Made by a program: the position numbers and the translations under genes. 44,095 nucleotides of DNA from contig CACXIM010000013.1 of NCBI GenBank assembly GCA_902767725.1, forward strand, positions 1-44,095. Reading direction: 5' to 3'. How positions within the stretch are numbered: the first letter of the stretch is position 1; every line of letters begins with the position of its first letter. The notes below the pieces were generated by a model. It was not told the DNA's origin and ran no database searches. It was given only the letters and a program-made list of their open reading frames with translations. Source of the stretch: an uncultured Bacteroidia bacterium. GTDB lineage: Bacteria > Bacteroidota > Bacteroidia > Bacteroidales > F082. Shown here one piece after another: positions 7,817 through 15,714 of this stretch.

Positions 7817-7823
7817 CAAAAGA

Positions 7824-7856
7824 AAAGGAGAGGCACCGCAGTGTCTCTCCTTTAGG
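7824..7856. terminator. Hairpin terminator between convergent genes
   Basis: GGAGAGGCAC (7827-7836) pairs with GTGTCTCTCC (7841-7850). A-rich sequence lies on the left and TTTAG on the right, so on the minus strand a T-rich stretch follows the stem. Confidence 0.65.
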
Positions 7857-7874
7857 GACAAACCTCTGATGAGG

Positions 7875-8132
7875 TTATTCCTCTCTACGTTTCTTACCGA
7901 TGAGGTAAGCAGCGCCGAGAGCCGTCAGCACGGCTATGCCAGTGCCGAGGGGGGCGTCAGCGTTACCAGTACCACCATGGCCAGGCATGTTAGGACCAAA
8001 TCCACCGCGAGTTCCGTAGACGCTGCCTTGTTGTTCAGGAGTTTCGCCTCTCTGGAAGAGGCCGCCACCGTCAGCAAAAGTTGTCATGCTTAATCCAAGG
8101 ACGATGGCGATTGTCATGATTGTCTTTTTCAT
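7875..8132 (-). CDS. Small secreted Gly-rich protein with C-terminal membrane anchor
   Basis: An 85-residue protein. Residues 1-20 are a signal peptide (...GLSMTTFA). The middle is rich in Gly, Pro, Asn and Gln and has no hydrophobic core. Residues 61-78 (PLGTGIAVLTALGAAYLI) form one hydrophobic segment, followed by the basic tail GKKRREE. Signal peptide, short linker and hydrophobic-plus-basic C-terminus is the tripartite architecture of proteins tethered or processed at the C-terminus (LPXTG or PEP-CTERM type), but neither exact motif is present. No function is known to me. It is probably inserted in the inner membrane with the Gly-rich part outside. Confidence 0.6.
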   Translation of the reverse strand: MKKTIMTIAIVLGLSMTTFADGGGLFQRGETPEQQGSVYGTRGGFGPNMPGHGGTGNADAPLGTGIAVLTALGAAYLIGKKRREE

Positions 8133-8202
8133 TGTATTTAAGTGTTTATGTGTTGTTGTTATTGTTATTGAATTCTACTTTCGTTTCTAGTTTTTTTACT
8201 AT

Positions 8203-8268
8203 GACTATGGCTCATGGCTTATGGCTGACCCACGGTTGGGACAAGCCATAAGCCATAGGCCATAGACC
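8203..8268. repeat. Inverted repeat, family F (copy F1)
   Basis: The left arm ATGACTATGGCTCATGGC...TATGGCTG and the right arm (ACAAGCCATAAGCCATAGG...ATAGACCAT) are near-perfect inverted repeats separated by about 12 bases. It lies just past the end of the 1537-residue gene. A longer relative is at 15715-15859, also directly downstream of a minus-strand gene. Confidence 0.7.
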
Positions 8269-8272
8269 ATTG

Positions 8273-11200
8273 TTACTTCACAACCACCTTTTGCGTCTTC
8301 ACGCTTTCGCCGTTGACGAGGCGCAGCATGTAGATGCCGGAAGTGGCGTTGATGTTGACGTTGGCGTTGCCGTTGACGGTCTCGTTGCTGAGCATGCGGC
8401 CGTTGATGTCGATCACTTGCAGGGTGGCTTCGCCTTCGTTGTTGATCACCCATTCGCTGCCGTTGAAGAAGGCGAAGGGCTCAACGTTGTTCTCGTTCAC
8501 GTCGGTGGTGGTGGCGTAGACGAGTTTGAAGCGGTTGGCGTAGTCGGTGGTGCGGGCCTCGAAGGTATAGCTCGGGGTGGCCAGCAGGTCGACGTCGGCG
8601 CCAGTCATATTATCAAGGAGGTGGAGGTATTCCATCTCGACGTTCTCGGCATTGATGCTGAGGGTGTAGGTGCCATTCTCGGCAGCGTGGAAGCTGACGG
8701 GGGTGGCGTTCTCGTCGATGCTACGCACCACGGCAAAGTCTTCACCGTTCTGGTCGATGTAGAGCTTGGTGCTGTTGGGGTTGAACATGAACTTGGGCAG
8801 GGTGCGGCCTTCGCCAAAGCGGACCGTGGCGCGGTCAACGACCGAGCGGCGGGCGTTGCTGACGTTCATGACGATCTTGCCGTCCGTGGTAGTAGGAGCC
8901 TCGGTGCTGAAGGTCAGTTCCTCACCATCATTAGCGGCGATGACGAAGATGCCTTGCATGACGGCGATTTCGTCGGTCTCGCTTTCGATGATTTCGCTAC
9001 CGTCTGATTTCATGACGTAGAAGTCACGGTCGATGTAGGCGGTTTGGCCGAAGGGGTTACCGACGAGGTTCCAGCCTGGGAAGTCGACATTATCACTCTT
9101 CGACAGTCTGATAGGTTCACCGTTGTAAGGCGTGCCGGTGAGCTCGAAGTGGAAGACTTCTTCAGGTTCGGTAGCTTGCTTGGCATAGAGGTAGCCCTTG
9201 CCAGGTTCAAGGTTGAAGGCATTAACCTTATAGTTGCGCCATTCATCAGCTTCAGCTTGGTCGAAGGAATAGAGGTCGTATTCACCGGCGGTCATGCCTT
9301 CCACATTAGCGGGGTTCACCGTGACGGGCGAAGCGATGAGGTAGTAGCCGCCGTCGCTGCCAGCCTCGTAACCAATGATGTCGAGGGGGTATTCCACTTT
9401 CTCATAGAGATAAACAGGATGCTGACTGGCTGTAGCATAGCAGGCAAAGAGCGTGCTGCTATTATTGAACTGCATCACATTACGGTTTTCACTTTGAGAA
9501 GCAACAACACTTGCACTACCACTTTCGGCATCAAATGAGATTTCCCATTCACCATTGTGGTTTTCATCCAACTCTGCTTCGGTCTTCAAGTGGTTGTTAC
9601 TGCGACTAGCTGCATAAAGGTAACCTGAAGCTGTAGCATCTTGGATTGAATAAAAACCAGCTGTTTCAAGGCTAGTGATGGTAAACTCATGTGGATTGGT
9701 TTCAGTATTAGCAATAGTTACAATGGCGTTTTCGTTATCATTTCCTGTAACAGAAATCCCAACAGCGTGTCTGTTGCTACCTCTATCATAACCCATTGCA
9801 TAAGGGGTACCATCAGCCCAACCAACAATGATATATTGCTTACCGCTTTCGATGCTGTTGGCAAGGGTATAGGAGTAGGTGACACTCACGGGAGCCACAT
9901 ATTCCACAGCGGTGGCGCTGATGGTGACATCCTCGGCAGGCATTACGAAGGTGTAAGTGTAGTCTTCGGCAATGTCGTTGACATGGTTCACACCGTTCAC
10001 CATCAAGGTCTCCATCTCATAACCCTCAAGTGCGACAACGCTCAGCATGATTTCGTCGCCTTCAGTCACTGTGATCTCACCATCACCTTCCAAGACCATT
10101 TCGTCATTCACGAAGGTGATAAGTTCGAGGTTCTCGAAAGGCTCAACCGTCAGGGTGTATTGCTGAGGTTCAGTGTATTCAGCAAGAGCGATGTTGCCCA
10201 AACCGACATTGCCACTGACCTTTTCAGTGTAGATCCACTTGATATAACGGACGTTTTCGCCCAAGTTGGTGAATGATTCATGTTGAGTATCACCAAGTTC
10301 AGTGTAAGTCTTCAAATCGGTATAAGTCTCACCATCTTCAGAAGTCTGCACGGTGAAAGTACCACCGCTGAAGGTATTACCCTTAATGTCAAAGGTCAAG
10401 GTGCCGGGACGCTCGTTGAATTTCAAGATGGCATAGTCTCCAGTGCCATCAAACTTCATGGCAGGTGAGGAATTGTAGGTTCCCAAACCTGAAACCGTGA
10501 AACCATTGGGCAGGTCACCAGTACCATTACCATCGTATGCAAACGGCAGCGTGGCATAATCAACCACATATTGAGCTTGGTTGATGGTGATGAGGTTGGA
10601 ATAGACCACGTTTTCTTCTGCATCGAGAGCAGAAACCTTCATGTAAGCCGAGCGAGCTTCGCCTTCGTTAGCAGTAACTAAACCAGTTAAATTATACCCT
10701 TCATCATTAGATCCAGTTACACCAAGAACATACCACGGAGTTTCAGGGAGTTGAATCTCTTCGCCGTTGGCGTCATAATAGTGAACAGTGAAACTCTGGT
10801 AGTTTGTGACTACGATATTTTCGTAAGTGAATGGGATTTGAACGGTTTGCTGAGCGGCATCCAAATTAACCACATCGGGATTGAAGGTGATGGAAGGAAC
10901 GGCAGGAGCAGCTTGCACTTCAACATTCTGCGGGTTGGCAATTTGATTAACCTCGTAGCAACCGATGTTACCATTCAGTGAAATCACATTGTTCACAGCA
11001 TATTCAACTCCACTGATGCCACGTACCACGATGGTGTTTTCGCCTTGAGCGATGGTGGTGTTTTGGTCATTGATTTCAGTAACGGTAGCATTTTCGATTC
11101 TGATGTACCAACCTTGATTGGTACTGGCATTGATGTCAGCAATCGTCATCACTTCAGGATTGACGGTGTTGCCTTGTGAAATGACGGTAACTTGAGGATT

Positions 11201-12886
11201 AGTGATTTCGAGCAGACCATGATAGGTGCTCAAAGTACCAGAGACTCTAATCTCATCACCAACGGAAGTGGTAAAGTTACCGTAAACCACGATGGCAGCG
11301 GAAGCATCTTGGATGTAAGCGGTAGTATTGTTGTTATTTACGCTGAAAGAAGTAACAGTACCTATGGTAACCACATTGCCTGTGCCTTGTTCGCGCACCT
11401 CGGCGATAGTCATCGTGACATTCGGGTTGCCAGCTTGAGTGACGGTCACGTCCTTAGTGACGGTTGCGCGGTTATAGGTGTAAGTGAGGGTGACCGTGGC
11501 AGTGCGTTCAGTACCAGCTTCGTTCACTGAGCAGGTGAAAGGAACCGTTGCACCAACTTCGCCCAGGGTGAGCCAATCGGATTCGGTGCCGGCTGTCAGC
11601 ACACCACCATCCACGGCGTTGTTGATTTCGTATTCGATTTCATCGGCATCAGTATCGTAAGTGATTTCCACATTGTTAGCAGTGATGCTCGGAGGAATGA
11701 CGCCGCCATTAGAAACATAAACAACATCAATATTCGTGAATTTCACTTGGCCATTAGTGGCTGACCCACTATTGCCTACAGTAAAGGTAACAGTGGTTCC
11801 AGACACGGCAACGGTTGAACCCGATGCAATAGTGCTATTGCTATTTTTCAGAACACCATTATTTGACACATTATATGTGGGTATAACGCTAACAAGCGTA
11901 TATCCTTCTGCAACAGAAATTGTAATGCTTGCATTTTCTGACTGATAAAACCTCCATTCTTCACCTGATGTGTAATACTTACCAGTATTACCACCTCCAA
12001 TTGCTGTAAAAGTAACAGGAGAAACAATAGCTGTTGCATATTTTGTTCCATTAACCCAATTGTTGGCGTCTGCATAGGCTTCAATATTCAAAGTAGCAGT
12101 TTCTCCACCAGGGGTAGGCGTGGTGTTTTCCGTCCATTGGGCAGTGAAGGTGACGTTGCCGGTCACAGTGTAGTCTTCGTTTTCGCCGTAGGTGGTGTTG
12201 CCATCGCTCCAGCCATCAAAATCGAAACCGTCCTTGGAAGGAGCATCAGCAAGTTGAATCTGGGTGTTGGGCTCAATACCAGTCACATTCTGGGGGCAAC
12301 CACTTGTGCCACCATTACAGTCGTAGGTCACGGTGTAAGTGGTAGGTTGAGGAGTGTCGCCACCAGCGGTTGTAACACTCAACACAATGTCATCAATGCG
12401 AGCATTTGAAGAACTAGTATTCTTAATCGTAAGATTAAAAGTAGTAACAGAACTTGTTGCGGCAATCGTCCAACTCTTTTGGGAACCACTAATAGTAATA
12501 CCAGTAGTGGTGGAAGTAACATCAAAAGTAGTTTTGTTGGATTTGAAAGTCAATGCCATTCCTGTAGCTTGTCCAGTAGGAATATTACTAATCGTCCAAG
12601 TCTGATTGCTTTTGGACAACAATAATTCAGGAGACTCACCTCCAGCTAATGCCTCTTCATACAATTTAGTGTTGGTTGAAGACTGAGCGTATGTCAGTGT
12701 GGCACCACCGTAAACAGTAGTTCCTTCAAAACCATAAGCTGAAGGGGTTTCATTGGCTTCTCCTCCAGTCCAAGTTTCACCCCAAAGGGTTGTACCCACA
12801 GGAGCTTGTCCCCACACTCCCATCGGGATGGCGAGGGTCACGAGCAGCGCAAGGGCTGCCATGATTCTTGTAATACTTTTTTTCAT
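8273..12886 (-). CDS. Large modular T9SS-secreted surface protein
   Basis: A 1537-residue secreted protein. By position: signal peptide 1-26 (MKKSITRIMA...GVWG); an all-beta N-terminal region (30-172); a Listeria-Bacteroides (InlB B-type) repeat at 183-252 (VTYDCNGGTSGCPQN ... GWSDG ... VTFTAQWTE); a BACON-like beta-sandwich at about 398-486 (SDWLTLGEVGATVPFTCSV...VTVTQAG); an OB-fold-like segment at about 488-656 (TMTIAEVRE...AYIQDASAAIVVYG...VGDEIRVSGTL); a second BACON-like sandwich (664-770); a jelly-roll-like segment (775-905); and a bacterial repeat domain (909-993). The last 70 residues (EATLQVIDINGRML ... SGIYMLRLVNGESVKTQKVV) form a type A T9SS sorting domain, so it is exported through the outer membrane and attached to the surface or released. 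No catalytic module is seen; adhesion or ligand binding is inferred. Confidence 0.85.
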   Translation of the reverse strand: MKKSITRIMAALALLVTLAIPMGVWGQAPVGTTLWGETWTGGEANETPSAYGFEGTTVYGGATLTYAQSSTNTKLYEEALAGGESPELLLSKSNQTWTISNIPTGQATGMALTFKSNKTTFDVTSTTTGITISGSQKSWTIAATSSVTTFNLTIKNTSSSNARIDDIVLSVTTAGGDTPQPTTYTVTYDCNGGTSGCPQNVTGIEPNTQIQLADAPSKDGFDFDGWSDGNTTYGENEDYTVTGNVTFTAQWTENTTPTPGGETATLNIEAYADANNWVNGTKYATAIVSPVTFTAIGGGNTGKYYTSGEEWRFYQSENASITISVAEGYTLVSVIPTYNVSNNGVLKNSNSTIASGSTVAVSGTTVTFTVGNSGSATNGQVKFTNIDVVYVSNGGVIPPSITANNVEITYDTDADEIEYEINNAVDGGVLTAGTESDWLTLGEVGATVPFTCSVNEAGTERTATVTLTYTYNRATVTKDVTVTQAGNPNVTMTIAEVREQGTGNVVTIGTVTSFSVNNNNTTAYIQDASAAIVVYGNFTTSVGDEIRVSGTLSTYHGLLEITNPQVTVISQGNTVNPEVMTIADINASTNQGWYIRIENATVTEINDQNTTIAQGENTIVVRGISGVEYAVNNVISLNGNIGCYEVNQIANPQNVEVQAAPAVPSITFNPDVVNLDAAQQTVQIPFTYENIVVTNYQSFTVHYYDANGEEIQLPETPWYVLGVTGSNDEGYNLTGLVTANEGEARSAYMKVSALDAEENVVYSNLITINQAQYVVDYATLPFAYDGNGTGDLPNGFTVSGLGTYNSSPAMKFDGTGDYAILKFNERPGTLTFDIKGNTFSGGTFTVQTSEDGETYTDLKTYTELGDTQHESFTNLGENVRYIKWIYTEKVSGNVGLGNIALAEYTEPQQYTLTVEPFENLELITFVNDEMVLEGDGEITVTEGDEIMLSVVALEGYEMETLMVNGVNHVNDIAEDYTYTFVMPAEDVTISATAVEYVAPVSVTYSYTLANSIESGKQYIIVGWADGTPYAMGYDRGSNRHAVGISVTGNDNENAIVTIANTETNPHEFTITSLETAGFYSIQDATASGYLYAASRSNNHLKTEAELDENHNGEWEISFDAESGSASVVASQSENRNVMQFNNSSTLFACYATASQHPVYLYEKVEYPLDIIGYEAGSDGGYYLIASPVTVNPANVEGMTAGEYDLYSFDQAEADEWRNYKVNAFNLEPGKGYLYAKQATEPEEVFHFELTGTPYNGEPIRLSKSDNVDFPGWNLVGNPFGQTAYIDRDFYVMKSDGSEIIESETDEIAVMQGIFVIAANDGEELTFSTEAPTTTDGKIVMNVSNARRSVVDRATVRFGEGRTLPKFMFNPNSTKLYIDQNGEDFAVVRSIDENATPVSFHAAENGTYTLSINAENVEMEYLHLLDNMTGADVDLLATPSYTFEARTTDYANRFKLVYATTTDVNENNVEPFAFFNGSEWVINNEGEATLQVIDINGRMLSNETVNGNANVNINATSGIYMLRLVNGESVKTQKVVVK

Positions 12887-12975
12887 TTTTTTAGGTTAGA
12901 TTGATTTGTTAATTATCTTGTTGATTTATAACTATTTGCAAATTAATCGCCACAAAAAAGGGCATATATCGGGTG

Positions 12976-12983
12976 CAAAGATA
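12976..12983 (-). promoter_or_regulatory. -7 box of the 1537-residue surface protein gene
   Basis: TATCTTTG on the minus strand, about 90 bases upstream of the ATG, so the 5' leader would be long and AT-rich. The rest of 12887-13172 holds no gene that I can support. Confidence 0.5.
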
Positions 12984-13119
12984 CGCAATTAATATGAACG
13001 CGCGCGTAAAAAGAGGAAATTAATTTAGACAGGGGAACTATGAAACCTACCGTAGACCTTTCGTTTTTCTTTCTTTAAGTTCTAACCGAAAAGACCTGAA
13101 CTATGCAGAAACCTGCCGG

Positions 13120-13160
13120 ACGAGGGTTTTTCTCACGCAGAATTCGCTGAATTCGATGAA
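13120..13160. repeat. Degenerate CACGCAGAA-type repeat, family G
   Basis: The stretch TCTCACGCAGAATTCGCTGA, followed by ATTCGATGAAG, resembles the arms of the element at 29850-29965. It is a partial copy only. Confidence 0.4.
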
Positions 13161-13172
13161 GCCTGCCGAGAA

Positions 13173-13616
13173 CTAAGCTTGCATCTCGGCATAGTCGGGG
13201 AGATGGTCCATAGTCAGGAGCTTTTGCCCCTCAGCCTTGAAGCAATAGATGTTGGTGCCATTGGTGAGCAGCAAATAGTTGGGATTCAAGGCAGAATGAT
13301 AGCGGACGGCCTGGTCCAACACAGCCTCGGTAAGGACCACCGAAGGGGCCTTGCACTCCACGATCATCAGGGGCTGGCCCGCACTGCCAAAGACCACGGC
13401 ATCGGCACGCTTGTCCATGCCATTCACCTTCAGCGAATACTCCACCGCCACAAGACCCGCCGGCACCTTGAGGTGCTCCACCAAGAGATACAAGACTTTC
13501 TGCCTCACCTCCTCCTCGGGGGTAAGCACGACCTGGCGGCGACGCAAAGGATCGAAGACGTAGGTCCTCCCCTCACGCTCCTCGGTTTGAAACCATTGCA
13601 GAGACGGACTGGGCAT
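13173..13616 (-). CDS. Stand-alone HSDR_N-type (type I restriction R-subunit N-terminal) domain protein
   Basis: This 147-residue protein corresponds to the N-terminal nuclease-fold domain of type I restriction R subunits (HSDR_N family), occurring alone. The PD-(D/E)xK core is visible as RADAVVF (Asp72) and MIVECKAP (Glu87, Lys89), preceded by the helix TPEEEVRQKVLYLLVEHL and followed by ALNPNYLLLTNGTNIYCFK. There is no helicase part and no M or S subunit next to it. Such single-domain proteins are common in Bacteroidetes and their role is not established. The motif is intact, so metal-dependent nuclease activity is possible. It is flanked by repeat-rich DNA. Confidence 0.75.
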   Translation of the reverse strand: MPSPSLQWFQTEEREGRTYVFDPLRRRQVVLTPEEEVRQKVLYLLVEHLKVPAGLVAVEYSLKVNGMDKRADAVVFGSAGQPLMIVECKAPSVVLTEAVLDQAVRYHSALNPNYLLLTNGTNIYCFKAEGQKLLTMDHLPDYAEMQA

Positions 13617-13657
13617 TGGTGTTTATTTGAGATTTGAGGATGCAAAAATAGTAGAAA

Positions 13658-13690
13658 TTTTGAGAATTGAGAATTGAGAATTGATAATTG
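13658..13690. repeat. Short tandem repeat GAGAATT/GATAATT
   Basis: Consecutive units GAGAATTGAGAATTGAGAA and TTGATAATTGA with a 7-base period lie between the HSDR_N gene and the MITE-like element. Confidence 0.6.
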
Positions 13691-13725
13691 ACACGGAGGA
13701 ATATGGAGATTCCCGCGGGTCGGAA

Positions 13726-13852
13726 TTAATTTGTATTCAAGTTTCGCACATCCCTACGGGATGTAAAAGACTGATGTTGTTTTGATGAAACCTAGGGACA
13801 ACAGCATCCCATCGGGATGCACCGCAATATGCGAAACTTGAATTAATTTGTA
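13726..13852. mobile_element. MITE-like element with terminal inverted repeats and 10-bp direct flanks, family E
   Basis: The terminal inverted repeats are TTCAAGTTTCGCA (13736-13748) and TGCGAAACTTGAA (13830-13842), a perfect 13-base match. Just inside them lie two small hairpins, CATCCC/GGGATG (13749-13763) and GCATCCC/GGGATGC (13804-13820). Identical 10-base direct repeats TTAATTTGTA flank the element at 13726-13735 and 13843-13852, which looks like a target-site duplication. The 107-base interior encodes no protein. Confidence 0.75.
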
Positions 13853-13858
13853 TCTTTG
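13851..13858 (+). promoter_or_regulatory. -7 box of the 122-residue lipoprotein gene
   Basis: TATCTTTG immediately right of the MITE-like element, overlapping the end of its direct repeat. The ATG is at 13863, so the leader is extremely short; this argues against the more upstream in-frame TTG at 13848 as a start. Confidence 0.5.
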
Positions 13859-13862
13859 CACC

Positions 13863-14231
13863 ATGAAATACAGACTTCTTTTCCTCTTAGGTCTCATGGC
13901 CTTGCTTGGCGCCTGCCAGCATGAGGCTGACCCGCTCTTCGGCACCTGGACCGTCGACAAGGTGAACGTGCAGTTCGACGAACAGCACAGCACTCCCGCA
14001 TTGGTGAAACAGATTGGCGAGATGGAACGACAGAATACGCTCAGCATCGGCACCGATTCCACGCTGGTTTTCAAAGGGTTGGAAGAGACGAAGAAAGGCA
14101 GGCTCAGCCTTCGCAGCGATGGCACCATGCTCTTCGACGGCACAGCCTTCGGCACTTGGAAGGACGGACGCATCGTCACGCGAACAGGGTCGCCGGTGGG
14201 GGAAGTGGTGGTGACTTATCGGAAGGAGTGA
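13863..14231 (+). CDS. Small lipoprotein, lipocalin-like
   Basis: A 122-residue protein with a lipoprotein signal (MKYRLLFLLGLMALLGAC, Cys18). The mature part begins DPLFGTWTVDKVNVQF and continues with alternating strands and turns (STLVFKGLEE, GRLSLRSDGTMLFDG, FGTWKDGRIVTR). This resembles Bacteroidetes lipocalin-like small lipoproteins, where the G-x-W near the start is the hallmark. Ligand and role are unknown. The start is at the ATG that gives a proper signal peptide. Its promoter region abuts a MITE-like element, so expression may have been changed by that insertion. Confidence 0.6.
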   Translation: MKYRLLFLLGLMALLGACQHEADPLFGTWTVDKVNVQFDEQHSTPALVKQIGEMERQNTLSIGTDSTLVFKGLEETKKGRLSLRSDGTMLFDGTAFGTWKDGRIVTRTGSPVGEVVVTYRKE

Positions 14232-14235
14232 CTCC

Positions 14236-14263
14236 CGTCATTGCGAGGAACGAAGCAATCTAG
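14236..14263 (+). repeat. Left inverted hairpin repeat of the GIY-YIG unit, family B
   Basis: CGTCATTGCGAGG followed by AACGAAGCAATCTAG. The stem ATTGC/GCAAT can form within it. The reverse complement recurs at 14618-14651 with a 6-base insertion. Confidence 0.85.
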
Positions 14264-14318
14264 GGAGGCAACCTTCATAATAGATAATTACCTTTGCCAA
14301 CGAAAAATCCCTATTCTA

Positions 14319-14609
14319 ATGGAAAAGAAAGGATACGTCTACATATTGTTCAGCCGAAGAAACGGCACCCTTTATACTGGTGTGACATCAGATTTGAAAC
14401 GGCGCGTGTACGAACATAAAACGAAACTCCATCCTAATAGTTTCTCGGCAAAATATGATGTTGACAAACTGGGGTATTACGAAGAATACGTTTCCGTCAA
14501 AGAAGCAATCGAAAGAGAGAAACAAATCAAAGGTGGTTCAAGAGCAGCAAAACTTGCCTTGATTGAGGGGATGAATCCACGGTGGGAAGATTTGTACTAC
14601 TTATTATAG
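14319..14609 (+). CDS. GIY-YIG nuclease family protein (repeat-flanked)
   Basis: A 96-residue single-domain GIY-YIG endonuclease. The two half-motifs are present as YVYIL (7-11) and LYTG (18-21). The catalytic Arg is in DLKRRVYEHK, and the metal-binding Glu is in EAIEREKQIKGGSR. The C-terminus MNPRWEDLYYLL is typical of this small bacterial subfamily, which resembles UvrC/SLX1 N-termini. An in-frame TTG at 14241 would add 26 residues but lies inside the repeat; the ATG at 14319 matches the family start. The gene occupies the interior of a 416-base unit bounded by inverted copies of one hairpin repeat (14236-14263, 14618-14651), which suggests it moves with, or acts on, that repeat. Its biological role is unknown. 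Confidence 0.85.
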   Translation: MEKKGYVYILFSRRNGTLYTGVTSDLKRRVYEHKTKLHPNSFSAKYDVDKLGYYEEYVSVKEAIEREKQIKGGSRAAKLALIEGMNPRWEDLYYLL

Positions 14610-14617
14610 TCTCATCA

Positions 14618-14651
14618 CTAGATTGCTTCGTCGTGCCTCCTCGCAATGACG
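14618..14651 (-). repeat. Right inverted hairpin repeat of the GIY-YIG unit, family B
   Basis: CTAGATTGCTTCG, a 6-base extra segment, then CCTCGCAATGACG. This is the reverse complement of the left copy at 14236-14263. It starts 8 bases after the nuclease stop codon. Confidence 0.85.
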
Positions 14652-14670
14652 CGAAGCGACGAGGGGAATC

Positions 14671-15687
14671 TTACTTCTCTTCAGTCTGCTCCACAAACTT
14701 CAAGCTATAGGCAATGCTCTCCAACTGGAGCAAGGCGTTGCGTTTCTTCTGGTTGGGCTCGTAGTAGAAGCCTTCGATGGTGACGAGCTGGCCCGTGCGG
14801 TCGTCGGCGAAAGTGTACGACACGAAAGGCCCACCCATGTAGTTGTTGTAGACCTTCCACATGCCGCGCATCTCCTTGGCGTAGCCGGCAGGAAAATCGT
14901 TGGCCGTGGTCACCACGGGCGGCACGATGTCGGTCTCGGTGCCCATGTAAGAGCCTTCGGAGGGGCCGGGGATGTTTTGGCCCATCATCAAGTCGCGCAT
15001 CGAAAGCAAGGCCTTGGTCTCAAACTGCAAGGTGTCGCGATAGGGCGTCTGATAGATGACGATGTCGGCGCTGGAGCGTTCCAACTCCTTGCGGAGCCAC
15101 ATGAAATTGGCATCATCCTTAGCGACATAGAAACCCTGGGGCACCGTCAGCGTGAAGCCAAACCGCTTGGCGATGGTCTCGGCGATGGCTTCGTCTTTGG
15201 TGGGACGAAACACGGTCAGGATGCGCTCGCGCTCCACCTTGTCGAACCATTGCTGGTAGATCTCCTTCTGCTTGTCGAAAAGTGCAATCCACGACTGCTC
15301 GTCGGGCGCGCTGATGACGATATATCGCTGCGGGACTGCCCAAACATTCTCAGTGGTCTTGGCCGTGGCCTTCTCCAGGTTGGGGTTGATGTCGACCTCA
15401 ATGATGCACTTGTGTTTCTTGAACATGTCGGAGAAGGCATCGGTGGTGATGTGAGCCAAGTTGTTGCGCGACTCAGGCTGGGGCAGACCATATTGTTCCT
15501 GCAGGAAGAAATGGCGGAGCGAGTCGCCGATGACGCCTTCCCATTGTCGGGCGTTTTGCGTGATGGCCAGGATTTCTCGCGTGCCACCCACAGAGCGGTC
15601 CTTGCGAGGACCCTTCGATCCTTCTGCGCACGATGCCATCATGATGGCGAGAAGGATGACGGCTGCGATTTTAAGGTAGTTTTTCAT
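14671..15687 (-). CDS. DUF4837 family lipoprotein
   Basis: A 338-residue protein with a lipoprotein signal (MKNYLKIAAVILLAIMMASC, Cys20). The conserved course (GGTREILAITQNARQWEG; FFLQEQYGLPQPE; NVWAVPQRYIVISAP; RFGFTLTVPQGFYVAKDDAN; FMWLRKE; YMGTETDIVPP; EMRGMWKVYNNYMGGPFVSY) is that of DUF4837, a Bacteroidetes envelope family of unknown function. It lies downstream of the lytic transglycosylase gene on the same strand, separated by the family F repeat at 15715-15859. A cell-envelope role is inferred from the lipid anchor only. Confidence 0.8.
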   Translation of the reverse strand: MKNYLKIAAVILLAIMMASCAEGSKGPRKDRSVGGTREILAITQNARQWEGVIGDSLRHFFLQEQYGLPQPESRNNLAHITTDAFSDMFKKHKCIIEVDINPNLEKATAKTTENVWAVPQRYIVISAPDEQSWIALFDKQKEIYQQWFDKVERERILTVFRPTKDEAIAETIAKRFGFTLTVPQGFYVAKDDANFMWLRKELERSSADIVIYQTPYRDTLQFETKALLSMRDLMMGQNIPGPSEGSYMGTETDIVPPVVTTANDFPAGYAKEMRGMWKVYNNYMGGPFVSYTFADDRTGQLVTIEGFYYEPNQKKRNALLQLESIAYSLKFVEQTEEK

Positions 15688-15714
15688 GGTATTGCTTTTT
15701 TGATGGGTTTGTTT

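Noticed and set aside
13848-13862. TTG start for the 122-residue lipoprotein
   Set aside because: It lies within the promoter box and would put extra residues before a perfect lipoprotein signal.
14241-14318. Upstream TTG start for the GIY-YIG protein
   Set aside because: It would place the N-terminus inside the inverted repeat; the family begins at the motif just after the ATG at 14319.
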